From assembly GCA_002383105.1 (NCBI GenBank), contig DFXC01000118.1, forward strand, positions 26,452-53,018: a stretch of DNA of 26,567 nucleotides. Reading direction: 5' to 3'. The notes beneath the pieces were generated by a model. The model searched no databases and was not told the DNA's origin. It saw only the letters and a list, made by a program, of their open reading frames with translations. Positions 13,003 to 21,176 of this stretch are shown here, in pieces; the stretch's first letter is position 1, and the number at the start of each line of letters is the position of its first letter. The translations under genes and the position numbers were made by a program. This DNA comes from Hyphomicrobiaceae bacterium UBA4118. GTDB lineage: Bacteria > Pseudomonadota > Alphaproteobacteria > Rhizobiales > Methyloligellaceae.

Positions 13003-13902
13003 TCACTCTGAGGGACCAAGCGGCGTCTCTCCGCCTGCATCGCGCTTGGCGATCAGCGCCAGCGCCGACCAGTCGAGATCGCTTCCCCGCGCGGCCAGAA
13101 GCGCAAGGAAGCGGTCGGCGATGAGGCTCGCGAGCGGCATCGGCACTTCGAGACCCTGCGCCGCGCTCAAAGCGAGACGCACATCCTTGTAGCCAAGCTC
13201 GGCTTTGAAGCCTGCGGGGTGGTAGCGCTCCTCGGCGATGAGCGCGCCATAAGTCTTATAGACCGGCGCCCCGAACAGTGTGTTGGTGAGGAGATCGAGA
13301 TATTGAGCGCGGTCGATCCCCGCTTTGCTCACCAACGCGAAGGCCTCGGACAAGGCCTCGATCACCGAGGCAATGAGGAAATTGCCGCTGAGCTTCACGA
13401 GACTGGCAGCGTGCGCCTCCTCCGAGATGTGGAACGTGCGCTGACCGAGCACATCGAACAAGGGCCGGCAGGTCGCGACCGCCTGACGCGGCCCCGCGGC
13501 GACGATGAAGAGCTTGGCGGCTGAAGCGGCCTCGGGGCGCCCGAACATCGGCGCCGATACGAGCTCTTGGCCCCTCTCGCGATGGGCCGCTTCGAGTCGC
13601 TCGGCGAGAGCCACGCTGATCGTGCTCATGGAGAGGTGGATCGCGCCTGGAGCAAGGGCGGTCAGGATACCGTCGCGCCCGAGCACGGCGTCCTCGACGG
13701 CATGGTCGTCGGCAAGCATGGTGATCGCCACCGCGCCCCGCGCGGCTTCACCCGGCGTCTTGGCAAGGTGCGCGCCTTGGCTGACGAGCGGCTCAGCCTT
13801 GGCGGCCGTGCGGTTATAGACGGTGAGCGCATGTCCCGCCGCCAAGAGATTGGCCGCCATGGCGCTTCCCATGCGCCCAAGCCCGATGAAGCCGACCTGC
13901 AT
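13003..13902 (-). CDS. NAD(P)-dependent beta-hydroxyacid dehydrogenase (3-hydroxyisobutyrate dehydrogenase-like)
   Basis: A 299-residue cytoplasmic oxidoreductase with an excellent ribosome site (AAGGAGG eight bases before ATG). The Rossmann start VGFIGLGRMGSAMAANLLAAGH (residues 3-24 region) binds the nucleotide; Asn30-Arg31 after VYNRT suggests NADP preference, as in related enzymes. The second motif lies around STISVALAERL and SAPMFGRPEAA. The catalytic lysine sits in SLVKLSGNFL (Lys170). The C-terminal helical domain is of the 6-phosphogluconate dehydrogenase type. Candidate substrates in this superfamily include 3-hydroxyisobutyrate, tartronate semialdehyde and succinic semialdehyde; the substrate-binding segment reads SAPMFGRP rather than DAPVSGG, so a classic 3-hydroxyisobutyrate enzyme is uncertain. 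The uracil-DNA glycosylase gene follows directly. Confidence 0.88.
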   Translation of the reverse strand: MQVGFIGLGRMGSAMAANLLAAGHALTVYNRTAAKAEPLVSQGAHLAKTPGEAARGAVAITMLADDHAVEDAVLGRDGILTALAPGAIHLSMSTISVALAERLEAAHRERGQELVSAPMFGRPEAASAAKLFIVAAGPRQAVATCRPLFDVLGQRTFHISEEAHAASLVKLSGNFLIASVIEALSEAFALVSKAGIDRAQYLDLLTNTLFGAPVYKTYGALIAEERYHPAGFKAELGYKDVRLALSAAQGLEVPMPLASLIADRFLALLAARGSDLDWSALALIAKRDAGGETPLGPSE

Positions 13903-13949
13903 CGCTCTCGCCTCCTTCAGGACGGTAACTGTTTGAGAGGGGAGAGGGT

Positions 13950-14564
13950 TCAGGTCTCGATCAGATCCTCGGTCTCGAACTCGTCGAGCGGTCCTGGCTC
14001 AGGACGCCGCCGCTGCTCGCGCTGCGCCCGCTCGGCAGGGTCGCGGCCAATCTCCTCCTGGAGATGCGCCAGATCGATGAACTGGTCCGCCTGGCGACGC
14101 AGCTCGTCGGCGACCATTGGCGGGTTGGTGGTCAACGTGGAGACGACGCTGACGCGCTTGCCCTTGTGCTGCAGCGCCTCGACCAGCGAGCGGAAGTCGC
14201 CGTCGCCGGAGAACAGCACGATATGATCGAGATACTCGGAGAGCTCCATGGCGTCGACGGCAAGCTCGATGTCCATGTTGCCCTTGATCTTCCGCCGCCC
14301 GGCCGCATCGACGAACTCCTTGGTCGGCTTCGTCACCATGGTATAGCCGTTATAGTCGAGCCAATCGATCAGCGGCCTGATCGAGGAGTACTCCTGCTCC
14401 TCGGCGAGCGCCGTATAATAGAGGGCCCGCACCAATTGCCCTTTGCTGCGGAACAGCGCAAGCAGCCGCTTGTAGTCGATGTCGAAGGCAAGCGATTTGG
14501 CAGCGGCGTAAAGGTTGGCACCGTCGATGAAGAGAGCGATGCGCTCGGTCGGATAGAAATTCAT
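13950..14564 (-). CDS. NYN domain protein (LabA/DUF88 family)
   Basis: A 204-residue protein. ATG 14564 has AGGAG five bases upstream; the ATG at 14621 does not. The NYN fold is a PIN-like metal-dependent nuclease domain. Its conserved acidic residues are here: FIDGANLY (Asp14), GNMDIELAVDAM (Asp98, Asp104) and FSGDGDFRSLVEAL (Asp121, Asp123). The catalytic set therefore looks intact, which suggests RNA cleavage; LabA-type proteins are ubiquitous in Alphaproteobacteria. The C-terminal 45 residues are charged, Arg/Glu/Pro-rich and probably disordered. A hairpin and a promoter-like pair lie just upstream. It is divergent from folK. Confidence 0.9.
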   Translation of the reverse strand: MNFYPTERIALFIDGANLYAAAKSLAFDIDYKRLLALFRSKGQLVRALYYTALAEEQEYSSIRPLIDWLDYNGYTMVTKPTKEFVDAAGRRKIKGNMDIELAVDAMELSEYLDHIVLFSGDGDFRSLVEALQHKGKRVSVVSTLTTNPPMVADELRRQADQFIDLAHLQEEIGRDPAERAQREQRRRPEPGPLDEFETEDLIET

Positions 14565-14602
14565 TCGAGCTCCTATCACTGCAATATGCGTGGGAGTGAG
14601 AG

Positions 14603-14637
14603 AGCAGCCTCTCGGAAACATCGACTAGAGGGCTGCT
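14603..14637 (-). promoter_or_regulatory. Imperfect hairpin in the leader of the NYN gene
   Basis: AGCAGCC (14603-14609) pairs with GGCTGCT (14631-14637), with further TCT/AGA pairing across a one-base bulge. It coincides with the first bases of the predicted minus-strand transcript and lacks a T tract on either side, so it looks like a 5' stem rather than a terminator. Confidence 0.4.
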
Positions 14638-14642
14638 TCAAC

Positions 14643-14671
14643 AACATAGGTGTGACAAGGGAACTCCGCAA
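14643..14671 (-). promoter_or_regulatory. Possible promoter for the NYN gene
   Basis: On the minus strand TTGCGG (14666-14671) and TATGTT (14643-14648) are exactly 17 bases apart. The predicted start site is near 14636, about 70 bases before the NYN start codon. The -35 abuts the folK start codon on the other strand. Confidence 0.35.
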
Positions 14672-15217
14672 TTGCTTGCGCCTAGCACGATCCTGGTAGG
14701 TCTTGGTTCAAATTATCGTGGACCATGGGGGACACCCGCTCGCATCATTGAGCGCGCGTTACGCGAAATCGAGCGCGCTAATATCGCTGTCAGATCTGTC
14801 TCGCCGCTTTACGAGACTGCGGCGGTGGGCCGCGCCCGCCAGCCCCCTTACGTCAACGCGGTGGCCCTGATCGACACGAGCCTTTCTGCGGAAGCGCTGC
14901 TCAAAGTGTTGAAGGAGATCGAGCGAGCCTCGGGGCGGCGGGGCGGCAGGCCCTGGGGACCGCGCACGCTCGATATCGATATCATCGATTATCGGGGTCT
15001 CATCAGGCATTGGCGTGGGCGCCGCCCAGATTTTAGGCACGCCGGTATGCGGCCTCTCGTCCTGCCCCATCCGCTCGCCCATGAGCGGCCTTTCGTGCTC
15101 AAGCCGCTCCTCGATGTCGCGCCGGATTGGCGTCACCCGGTGCTTGAGCAGAGCGGGCGCGGGCTCTGGCATAGGCTTTCGGCCCATGGGCAAGGCCGCG
15201 TGCTGAAGCGGCTGTGA
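14672..15217 (+). CDS. folK: 2-amino-4-hydroxy-6-hydroxymethyldihydropteridine pyrophosphokinase
   Basis: A 181-residue cytoplasmic enzyme that transfers pyrophosphate from ATP to the pterin alcohol in folate synthesis. The start is TTG 14672, ten bases after AAGGGA; no in-frame ATG or GTG is available nearby. HPPK landmarks are present: ILVGLGSN at the N-terminus, SPLYETAAVG, PPYVNAVALI, LKEIERASGRR, and the ATP/metal motif WGPRTLDIDIIDY. HPHPLAHERPF-type C-terminal elements (VLPHPLAHERPFVLKPL) follow. Length is slightly above E. coli FolK (159), mostly from a GLIRHWRGRRPDFR insertion. It converges with a small gene, with eight bases between the stops, and precedes rpoZ as in related genomes. 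Confidence 0.92.
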   Translation: MLAPSTILVGLGSNYRGPWGTPARIIERALREIERANIAVRSVSPLYETAAVGRARQPPYVNAVALIDTSLSAEALLKVLKEIERASGRRGGRPWGPRTLDIDIIDYRGLIRHWRGRRPDFRHAGMRPLVLPHPLAHERPFVLKPLLDVAPDWRHPVLEQSGRGLWHRLSAHGQGRVLKRL

Positions 15218-15225
15218 TCGTGCCG

Positions 15226-15477
15226 CTAGGCCGGAAACTGCCCGCGAAAGACTGTCTTGATCTCCGCCAGGCGCCGCGACAGGCGCTCCGCCTCCTCAGC
15301 CTGCCCGAGGCGGCGCGCAAGGCCGATCGCCTCGTGGAGGAATTCCTTGGCGTCGTTATAGCGCGCCGCAAGCTGAGAGCCCGCTTGGGCGTCATACATG
15401 TCGCAATAGGCTTGCTCGGCTTGTGCTTCAAGCCAGCGGAGCCTCTTAACCGTTCCGTCCGAGGATATCCCGTCCAT
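15226..15477 (-). CDS. Conserved small hypothetical protein
   Basis: An 83-residue charged, helical protein from ATG 15477; a longer version from 15549 would add 24 residues of low plausibility that overlap the rpoZ promoter. The sequence VKRLRWLEAQAEQAYCDMYD and EFLHEAIGLARRLGQAEEAERLSRRLAEI predicts two or three long helices, perhaps a coiled coil. I recall similar small proteins between folK and rpoZ in rhizobia, but know no function. It has no signal peptide or membrane segment. No clear ribosome site precedes the start. Confidence 0.65.
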   Translation of the reverse strand: MDGISSDGTVKRLRWLEAQAEQAYCDMYDAQAGSQLAARYNDAKEFLHEAIGLARRLGQAEEAERLSRRLAEIKTVFRGQFPA

Positions 15478-15536
15478 GGGTGGCGATCTTAGCGCAAGGG
15501 TTCGGCTGCGCGGTAGCGGGCCCACTGAGCTTTGCC

Positions 15537-15565
15537 TTGCTTGGGTCAAGCAAACTGCCTAAATA
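15537..15565 (+). promoter_or_regulatory. rpoZ promoter overlapped by a palindrome
   Basis: TTGCTT (15537-15542) and TAAATA (15560-15565) are 17 bases apart, about 40 bases upstream of the rpoZ start. A perfect inverted repeat, TTGCTTG-GGT-CAAGCAA (15537-15553), covers the -35 and could be an operator. Confidence 0.4.
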
Positions 15566-15602
15566 GAGGCCAAATCAGCCCAAACTGAACAAGGATCCCC
15601 TG

Positions 15603-16013
15603 ATGGCTCGCGTCACCGTCGAGGACTGCGTCGACAAGATTCCGAACCGCTTCGAGCTCGTGCTCCTGGCCAGCCACCGCGCCCGCACCATTTCCGCCGG
15701 CGCCCAGATCGCCGTGCAACGCGACAACGACAAGAATCCCGTGGTGGCGCTTCGCGAGATCGCCGACAAGAAAATCGCCGCCGACGACCTGAGAGAAGAC
15801 TTCATCCACTCGATGCAGAAATATGTCGAGGTGGACGAGCCCGAGGCGGAAGCCGTGCCCATGCTCTCGACCGACACCAGGATGCCCATCCTCGGCCAGG
15901 ACGATCCGGCGAACGACAGTTCGATCGACAAGATGACCGAGGAGGAGCTGTTGCGCAGGATGGCGAGCCAGGCACCTTCGGATGGCTCCAATGCGGGACC
16001 GCGCTCGCGCTGA
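15603..16013 (+). CDS. rpoZ: DNA-directed RNA polymerase omega subunit
   Basis: A 136-residue protein that binds the beta' subunit and helps assemble RNA polymerase; in many Gram-negatives it also forms part of a ppGpp site. AAGGA lies about eight bases before the ATG. The conserved N-terminal region is clear: [34 protein letters not shown], and [14 protein letters not shown]. The C-terminal half is acidic and variable, and the protein is longer than the E. coli omega (91), as is usual in Alphaproteobacteria. The next gene is the ppGpp synthetase/hydrolase, a pairing conserved from E. coli (rpoZ-spoT) to rhizobia. Confidence 0.97.
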   Translation: MARVTVEDCVDKIPNRFELVLLASHRARTISAGAQIAVQRDNDKNPVVALREIADKKIAADDLREDFIHSMQKYVEVDEPEAEAVPMLSTDTRMPILGQDDPANDSSIDKMTEEELLRRMASQAPSDGSNAGPRSR

Positions 16014-16097
16014 CTTTGCTTGCTCTGAGCCGAGCCGGGGCTATCGCTTTGCCTTATCCCACCGCCGGCAGTTTGTCTGCCTTGACAGCCGCCACGC

Positions 16098-16176
16098 CGT
16101 CATTCCGGCGAAGGCCGGAATCCAGAAGAGACCAAAGAGCATCATTTGCTGGATACCGGCTTACGCCGGTATGACG
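16098..16176. repeat. 79-bp inverted-repeat element, copy 2
   Basis: It begins CGTCATTCCGGCGAAGGCCG and ends with the imperfect complement TACGCCGGTATGACG. It is the same length as the copy at 11176-11254, with matching ends and a divergent centre. It occupies the rpoZ-rsh gap and ends 35 bases before the rsh ATG, so it would be transcribed as a large hairpin in the leader of rsh when transcription comes from rpoZ. Confidence 0.8.
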
Positions 16177-16211
16177 ACTTCTGGGCATGCCGGCGAGAGA
16201 AGGCGCGCGCC

Positions 16212-18440
16212 ATGACCCGCCAATACGAGTTGGTCGAGCGCGTGCTGAGCTACCAGCCGAACGCCGACGAGGCGCTGCTCAACCGCGCCTATGTCTACGC
16301 CATGAAGGCCCACGGCAATCAGAAGCGGGCCTCGGGCGCTCCCTATTTCTCCCATCCCCTCGAGGTCGCGGCCATCCTTGCCGAGATGCGGCTCGACGAC
16401 GCCACCATCGCCACGGCGCTGCTGCACGACACCATCGAGGACACCGACACCACCCGCGGCGAGATCGACGCCCTGTTCGGCCGCGAGATCGGGACGCTCG
16501 TCGACGGGCTGACCAAGATCAAGAAGCTCGACCTCGTCACCAAAAAGGCCGAGCAGGCCGAGAACTTCCGCAAGCTGCTGCTCGCGATTTCGAGCGATAT
16601 CCGCGTGCTCCTTGTCAAGCTCGCCGACCGCCTGCACAACATGCGGACGCTCGAGCATGTGAAGCCGGCCAAGCGCAAGATCATCGCCGAAGAGACCATG
16701 GACATCTACGCGCCCCTTGCCGGCCGCATGGGCATGCAATGGCTGCGCGAGGAGCTCGAGGACCATGCCTTCGCCTGGCTGAACCCCGAGGCCCACTCCG
16801 CCGTGGTCGAGCGTCTCAAGATCTTGCGCGAGCGCAATCAGGGCCTGATCGACGAGATCGAGATCGCCCTGACTACCAAGCTCGAGGAGGCCGACGTGGC
16901 CAGCATCGTGGCCGGGCGGGAGAAGAAGCCTTACGCCATCTGGAGCAAGATGGAGCGGAAGCAGATCTCGCTCGAGCAGCTGTCCGACATCTATGCCTTC
17001 CGCATCGTCGTGCCGCAGGTCGAGGATTGCTACCGAGCGCTCTCCGTCGTGCACACCACCTGGCACGCCGTGCCGGGCCGCTTCAAGGACTACATCTCGA
17101 ACCCCAAGCAGAACGACTACCAGTCGATCCACACCACCATCGTGGGGCCGCGCCACCAGCGCGTCGAGCTGCAGATCCGCACCGAGCGGATGCATTCCGT
17201 CGCCGAATATGGCGTGGCGGCGCATGCCCTCTATAAAGACGCCAACGGTTCGCATGCGCCCAAGGGCGTCGTGCCCTCGCAAGACTCTAACGCCTATCGC
17301 TGGTTGCGCCACCTGGTCGGCATGCTGCTCGACGGCGACAACCCCGAGGAGTTCCTCGAGCACACCAAGCTCGAGCTGTTCCAGGATCAGGTGTTCTGCT
17401 TCACGCCCAAGGGACGGCTGATCGCGCTGCCGCGCGGGGCGAACCCCATCGACTTCGCCTATGCGGTGCATACCGACATCGGCAATACCTGCGTCGGCGC
17501 CAAGATCAACGGCCGGCCGATGCCGCTCGTGACCGAGCTCAGGAACGGCGATGAGGTCGAGATCGTCTGCTCCAAGGCGCAGCTGCCGCCCTCGGCCTGG
17601 CAAAGCATCGCCGTCACCGGCAAGGCGCGCTCGGCCATAAGACGGGCGACCCGCGACGCCGTGCGCGCCCAATACGGCAAGCTCGGCCGCGAGATTCTGG
17701 TGCGCGCCTTTCAGCGCCGGGAGAAGACCTTCAGCGAGGAAAGCATCGCGCTGGCGCTTGGCCGATTATCGCAGAAGACCGCCGAGGACGTGATGGCGGC
17801 GGTGGGGCGGGGCGAGCTTGCCTCGGCCGACGTGGTTCGCGCCGTGTTTCCCGAGGAGACGCCGGTCGAGCCCCCCAAGCGGCGGCGCAAGGTCAAGCGC
17901 ACCGAGGAAGGCTGGTTCGGGCTCGGCAAGGTGATGGGCCTCAAATTCCGCTGGCCAGGATCGAGCGAGCGCCCCCGCCAGGACGGCCCGAGCGGCATCC
18001 CCATTAGGGGCTTGCGCGGCGATCTGCCAGTCAGCTTCGCCGATGGCGGCGCCGTGCCCGGCGATCGCATCGTTGGCATTCTCACGCCGGGCCAAGGCAT
18101 CACCATCTATCCCATCCACGCCGAGGCGCTGAAGGCCTTCGATGAGGAGCCCGAGCGCTGGATCGACGTGACCTGGGATATCGGCGAGGACAATCCGCAG
18201 CGCTTCCCGGCCAAGATCGCGGTAACCGCGCTGAACGAGCCGGGGAGCCTCGCCCAAGTGGCGGCCGTGATCGGCGAGGCCGACGGCAATATCGACAATA
18301 TCAAGATGACCAATCGGGTCCCGGACTACACCGAGATACTCATCGACCTCGAAGTGTGGGACCTCAAGCACTTGAACGACATTCTGGCTGGACTAAGGGC
18401 CAAGGACGTCGTGAGCAGCGCGGCGCGGGCGAGCGGTTAG
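16212..18440 (+). CDS. rsh: Bifunctional (p)ppGpp synthetase/hydrolase (Rsh)
   Basis: A 742-residue RelA/SpoT homologue that makes and degrades (p)ppGpp. ATG 16212 has AAGG eight bases upstream; a start at 16146 would lie inside the repeat element. Domains in order are: HD hydrolase with SHPLEVA (His48), LLHDTIEDT (His72-Asp73, Glu76-Asp77) and DRLHNM; synthetase around residues 230-345 with RFKDYIS (RxKD motif of bifunctional enzymes) and NDYQSIHTT; TGS at about 394-452 (VFCFTPKGRLIALPRGA); a zinc-finger/helical region; and ACT at about 664-742 (NEPGSLAQVAAVIGEADGNI). The hydrolase residues look intact, so both activities are expected, consistent with a single Rsh in most Alphaproteobacteria. 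Confidence 0.95.
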   Translation: MTRQYELVERVLSYQPNADEALLNRAYVYAMKAHGNQKRASGAPYFSHPLEVAAILAEMRLDDATIATALLHDTIEDTDTTRGEIDALFGREIGTLVDGLTKIKKLDLVTKKAEQAENFRKLLLAISSDIRVLLVKLADRLHNMRTLEHVKPAKRKIIAEETMDIYAPLAGRMGMQWLREELEDHAFAWLNPEAHSAVVERLKILRERNQGLIDEIEIALTTKLEEADVASIVAGREKKPYAIWSKMERKQISLEQLSDIYAFRIVVPQVEDCYRALSVVHTTWHAVPGRFKDYISNPKQNDYQSIHTTIVGPRHQRVELQIRTERMHSVAEYGVAAHALYKDANGSHAPKGVVPSQDSNAYRWLRHLVGMLLDGDNPEEFLEHTKLELFQDQVFCFTPKGRLIALPRGANPIDFAYAVHTDIGNTCVGAKINGRPMPLVTELRNGDEVEIVCSKAQLPPSAWQSIAVTGKARSAIRRATRDAVRAQYGKLGREILVRAFQRREKTFSEESIALALGRLSQKTAEDVMAAVGRGELASADVVRAVFPEETPVEPPKRRRKVKRTEEGWFGLGKVMGLKFRWPGSSERPRQDGPSGIPIRGLRGDLPVSFADGGAVPGDRIVGILTPGQGITIYPIHAEALKAFDEEPERWIDVTWDIGEDNPQRFPAKIAVTALNEPGSLAQVAAVIGEADGNIDNIKMTNRVPDYTEILIDLEVWDLKHLNDILAGLRAKDVVSSAARASG

Positions 18441-18538
18441 GACGCTGGTTGTCTTAAGGGACTTAACCTAAATATGCAGGGTCGCCAAAGGGCCACCGTC
18501 GTCTGGCTATTGGTTGGCGTTCGGTTTTCGAGGTGGTG

Positions 18539-19099
18539 ATGCTGTTCAGGCGCCGCGAGGCGGAGAGCTTTCTGGAGCGGATGCGGGTGCATCTGTGGCC
18601 CCGCCGCAGCTGGAGCCGCTCGAGCCGCTACGTCGTCCATCGCCTTCGCCGCTTGAGCGATTCGCCCCACGCTGTGGCGCTCGGCTTTGCCGCCGGCGCC
18701 TTCTCGGCGCTCACGCCCTTTCTCGGCACCCACATGGTCATGGCGGCGCTGATCGCCTGGGTCATCGGCGGCAGTATCGTTGCCGCCATTCTCGGGACCT
18801 TTGTCGGCAATCCGCTGACCTATCCGCTGTTCTGGTACCTGACCTACGAGGCCGGCAATTTGATGCTTGGCGGGAAGGTCAAGGCGCGGCACATCGATCT
18901 CTCCAACGGCATTTTCCAATCCTCGCTCGCGAAGCTGTGGCCGATCCTGAAACCCATGACGCTCGGCTGCATCCCCGTCGGGCTCGCTCTCGCCGCGTTG
19001 AGCTATGTCCTCGTCAAGCCGATGGTCGAGGCCTATCAGCATCGCCGCCGCCGCGAGCTTGAGCTCAAGTCTGGGCGGGAAGCTCTCGGCGCCCCATGA
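18539..19099 (+). CDS. DUF2062 domain membrane protein
   Basis: A 186-residue protein with GAGGT just upstream of ATG 18539; two in-frame GTG codons precede it but overlap the ribosome site. The domain signature is visible: [24 protein letters not shown], then [25 protein letters not shown], and [15 protein letters not shown]. Three membrane helices are likely, with charged Arg-rich N- and C-termini in the cytoplasm. DUF2062 proteins have no firmly known role, and this gene sits between rsh and pdxJ in many rhizobial genomes as I recall. Its stop overlaps the pdxJ start (ATGA), so the two are translationally coupled. Confidence 0.9.
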   Translation: MLFRRREAESFLERMRVHLWPRRSWSRSSRYVVHRLRRLSDSPHAVALGFAAGAFSALTPFLGTHMVMAALIAWVIGGSIVAAILGTFVGNPLTYPLFWYLTYEAGNLMLGGKVKARHIDLSNGIFQSSLAKLWPILKPMTLGCIPVGLALAALSYVLVKPMVEAYQHRRRRELELKSGREALGAP

Positions 19100-19920
19100 C
19101 GACCGCTCCTTCGACGCGCGCGCGCCACGGCGTGGGCGCGCCTCCCATCCGCCTCGGCATCAACATCGATCACGTGGCGACGCTCCGCAATGCGCGGGGA
19201 GGGCGCCACCCCGATCCCTTGCGTGCCGCCAAGCTCGCGGTCGAGGCGGGTGCCGACAACATCACTGCCCATTTGCGCGAGGATCGCCGCCACATCACCG
19301 ACGACGATATTGCGCGGCTCACGGCTGCCAAGCTCGCGCCGCTCAATTTCGAGATGGCGGTGACGCCCGAGATGCTGGCAATTGCGCTCAAGACGAAGCC
19401 GCACGCCGCGTGTCTCGTTCCAGAGAAGCGCACCGAGCGCACCACCGAGGGCGGGCTCGACGTCGCAGGCCAACACAATCTGCTGGCGCCCGCCATCTCG
19501 AAGCTTGTCGATGCCGACATTCGCGTATCGCTGTTCATCACCCCCGAGCTTCGCCAGATCGAAACCGCGGCACGTCTTCGGGCGCCGGCAATCGAGATTC
19601 ACGTTGGGGTCTGGTGCGATGCATTTGTCGAAGGTCGCACCCACGATGCCGAGGCCGAGTGGCGGCGCATTCGTGACGGCGCACGGGCGGCCAATGACCT
19701 CGGCCTCGAAGTGCATGCCGGCCATGGCCTCAACTATGCGACAGCGGAAACCATCGCCGCGCTGCCGGAGATCGTCGAGCTCAATATCGGCCATTTCCTC
19801 GTGGGCGAGGCGGTCTTTGTCGGCCTGGCGGAGAGCGTGCGGCGCATGCGCGCGGCGATGGACAAGGGACGGCAAACCCTGCGGCATAGCGACACGGAAA
19901 TTCGGGTCGGCGGCACGTGA
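19096..19920 (+). CDS. pdxJ: Pyridoxine 5'-phosphate synthase
   Basis: A 274-residue TIM-barrel enzyme that condenses 3-amino-2-oxopropyl phosphate with deoxyxylulose 5-phosphate to make pyridoxine phosphate, the last step of the DXP-dependent vitamin B6 route. Landmarks are [18 protein letters not shown] near residues 19-36, then [55 protein letters not shown] and [13 protein letters not shown]. The roughly 17 residues before RLGINIDH are a variable N-terminal extension. The ATG overlaps the DUF2062 stop, and the stop shares a base with the acpS ATG, so the three genes form one tightly coupled unit. Confidence 0.97.
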   Translation: MTTAPSTRARHGVGAPPIRLGINIDHVATLRNARGGRHPDPLRAAKLAVEAGADNITAHLREDRRHITDDDIARLTAAKLAPLNFEMAVTPEMLAIALKTKPHAACLVPEKRTERTTEGGLDVAGQHNLLAPAISKLVDADIRVSLFITPELRQIETAARLRAPAIEIHVGVWCDAFVEGRTHDAEAEWRRIRDGARAANDLGLEVHAGHGLNYATAETIAALPEIVELNIGHFLVGEAVFVGLAESVRRMRAAMDKGRQTLRHSDTEIRVGGT

Positions 19921-20330
19921 TGATCATCGGGCTCGGCAACGACATGATCGACATCAGGCGGGTCGAACGCACCATCGAGCGCTACGGCGAGCGCTTCCTC
20001 ACCCGTGTGTTCACCGAGACGGAGCGGCTGAAATCCGACGGCCGGGCGGGCCGCGCTGCCTCCTACGCCAAGCGCTTCGCCGCCAAGGAGGCCTGCGCCA
20101 AGGCTCTGGGCACGGGGTTCCGCCGGGGCGTATTCTGGCGCGACATGGGGGTGGTGAATCTGCCGAGCGGGCGCCCCACATTGCAGCTGACCGGAGGGGC
20201 GGCGCGGGTGCTTCAGCTTCTGACGCCCGAAGGACATGAGGTGCGCATCGACCTCTCCATCACCGATGATTTTCCGACCGCCCAGGCGATCGTCATCATC
20301 TCTGCCATAAGGGTCTCCTTCCGCGATTGA
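19920..20330 (+). CDS. acpS: Holo-[acyl-carrier-protein] synthase
   Basis: A 136-residue phosphopantetheinyl transferase that converts apo-ACP to holo-ACP using CoA. The motif [15 protein letters not shown] at the N-terminus (Asp8) and [16 protein letters not shown] (Glu57) supply the metal-binding and CoA-binding residues. ATG 19920 is chosen; a GTG one codon earlier is an equally coupled alternative. The first base of the ATG is the last base of the pdxJ stop. The pairing with pdxJ is conserved widely, including in E. coli. Length is normal for the family. Two small hairpins lie between this gene and lepB. Confidence 0.95.
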   Translation: MIIGLGNDMIDIRRVERTIERYGERFLTRVFTETERLKSDGRAGRAASYAKRFAAKEACAKALGTGFRRGVFWRDMGVVNLPSGRPTLQLTGGAARVLQLLTPEGHEVRIDLSITDDFPTAQAIVIISAIRVSFRD

Positions 20331-20357
20331 CCGGTTTGCCTCATTCAAAGGGAGAGG

Positions 20358-20394
20358 CTATAGGGGCGCCTGCCCCATAGCGGGTCGTAACCCC
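20358..20394 (+). other. Hairpins between acpS and lepB
   Basis: CTATAGGGGC (20358-20367) pairs with GCCCCATAG (20372-20380) with one bulged A, and is followed by a weak GGGT-CGTA-ACCC stem. There is no T tract, so this is more likely an RNA processing or stability element within the operon than a terminator. Confidence 0.3.
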
Positions 20395-20420
20395 AGCTAA
20401 GCACCGAGGAGAGCTTCCGC

Positions 20421-21176
20421 ATGAGCGTCGAGGCCGAGAAGATGGAAGCAAGAAGCAGCGTAAAGGACACCGTCCGCGTCATTATCCATGCGCTGATCCT
20501 CGCGCTGATCGTGCGGATTTTCCTGTTCCAGCCCTTCAACATCCCTTCCGGCTCGATGATCCCGACGCTCCTTATCGGGGACTATCTCTTTGTGTCGAAA
20601 TATAGCTACGGCTACAGCAGGTACTCCATCCCGTTCGGGCTCAACCTGTTCTCTGGCAGGATCTGGGCCAAAGAGCCCGACCGCGGCGACGTGGTCGTGT
20701 TCAAGCTGCCGCGCGACAACGAGACGGACTACATTAAGCGCGTGATCGGCCTGCCCGGAGACGAGATCCAGATGGTCCACGGCGTGCTCAACATCAACGG
20801 CAACGCCGTCCCCAAGGTGCGGGTCGACGATTTCGTGGTGACCGAGCCGTCGGGCCGGGAGCGACACACGCCGCGCTACATGGAGACGTTGCCGAACGGC
20901 GTGACCTACCCGGTGCTCGATCTTGTGCAGGATGGCTTCGGCGACAACACCGAGGTCTACAAAGTGCCCGAAGGCGAGTTTTTCATGATGGGCGATAATC
21001 GCGACAATTCCACCGACAGCCGCTTCCTGTCGGAGGTCGGTTTCGTCCCCTTCCAGAATCTTGTGGGTAAGGCGCAAATCATCTTCTTCTCGATCGACGA
21101 GAACTCGAGCTTCTGGGAATTCTGGCATTGGCCGACAAGCGTTCGCTGGTCGCGCATCCTACAGGTCGTGCATTGA
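20421..21176 (+). CDS. lepB: Signal peptidase I
   Basis: A 251-residue inner-membrane serine protease that removes signal peptides on the periplasmic side. GAGGAG lies ten bases before the ATG. One N-terminal membrane helix (about 18-36, VRVIIHALILALIVRIFLF) is followed by the catalytic serine in IPSGSMIPTL (Ser45). The general-base lysine is in YIKRVIGLPGD (Lys106). Box D/E elements GRGDVVVF-like (DRGDVVVFKLP) and FFMMGDNRDNSTDSR are present. Only one helix precedes the active site, as is usual outside enteric bacteria. The end overlaps the likely rnc start, giving the conserved lepB-rnc-era order. It would process the exported proteins seen elsewhere in the window. Confidence 0.97.
   Translation: MSVEAEKMEARSSVKDTVRVIIHALILALIVRIFLFQPFNIPSGSMIPTLLIGDYLFVSKYSYGYSRYSIPFGLNLFSGRIWAKEPDRGDVVVFKLPRDNETDYIKRVIGLPGDEIQMVHGVLNINGNAVPKVRVDDFVVTEPSGRERHTPRYMETLPNGVTYPVLDLVQDGFGDNTEVYKVPEGEFFMMGDNRDNSTDSRFLSEVGFVPFQNLVGKAQIIFFSIDENSSFWEFWHWPTSVRWSRILQVVH

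Noticed and set aside
16161..17672. 503-codon open frame on the minus strand opposite rsh
   Set aside because: It is antisense to the HD and synthetase domains of rsh, and its composition is typical of a complementary frame in GC-rich coding DNA.
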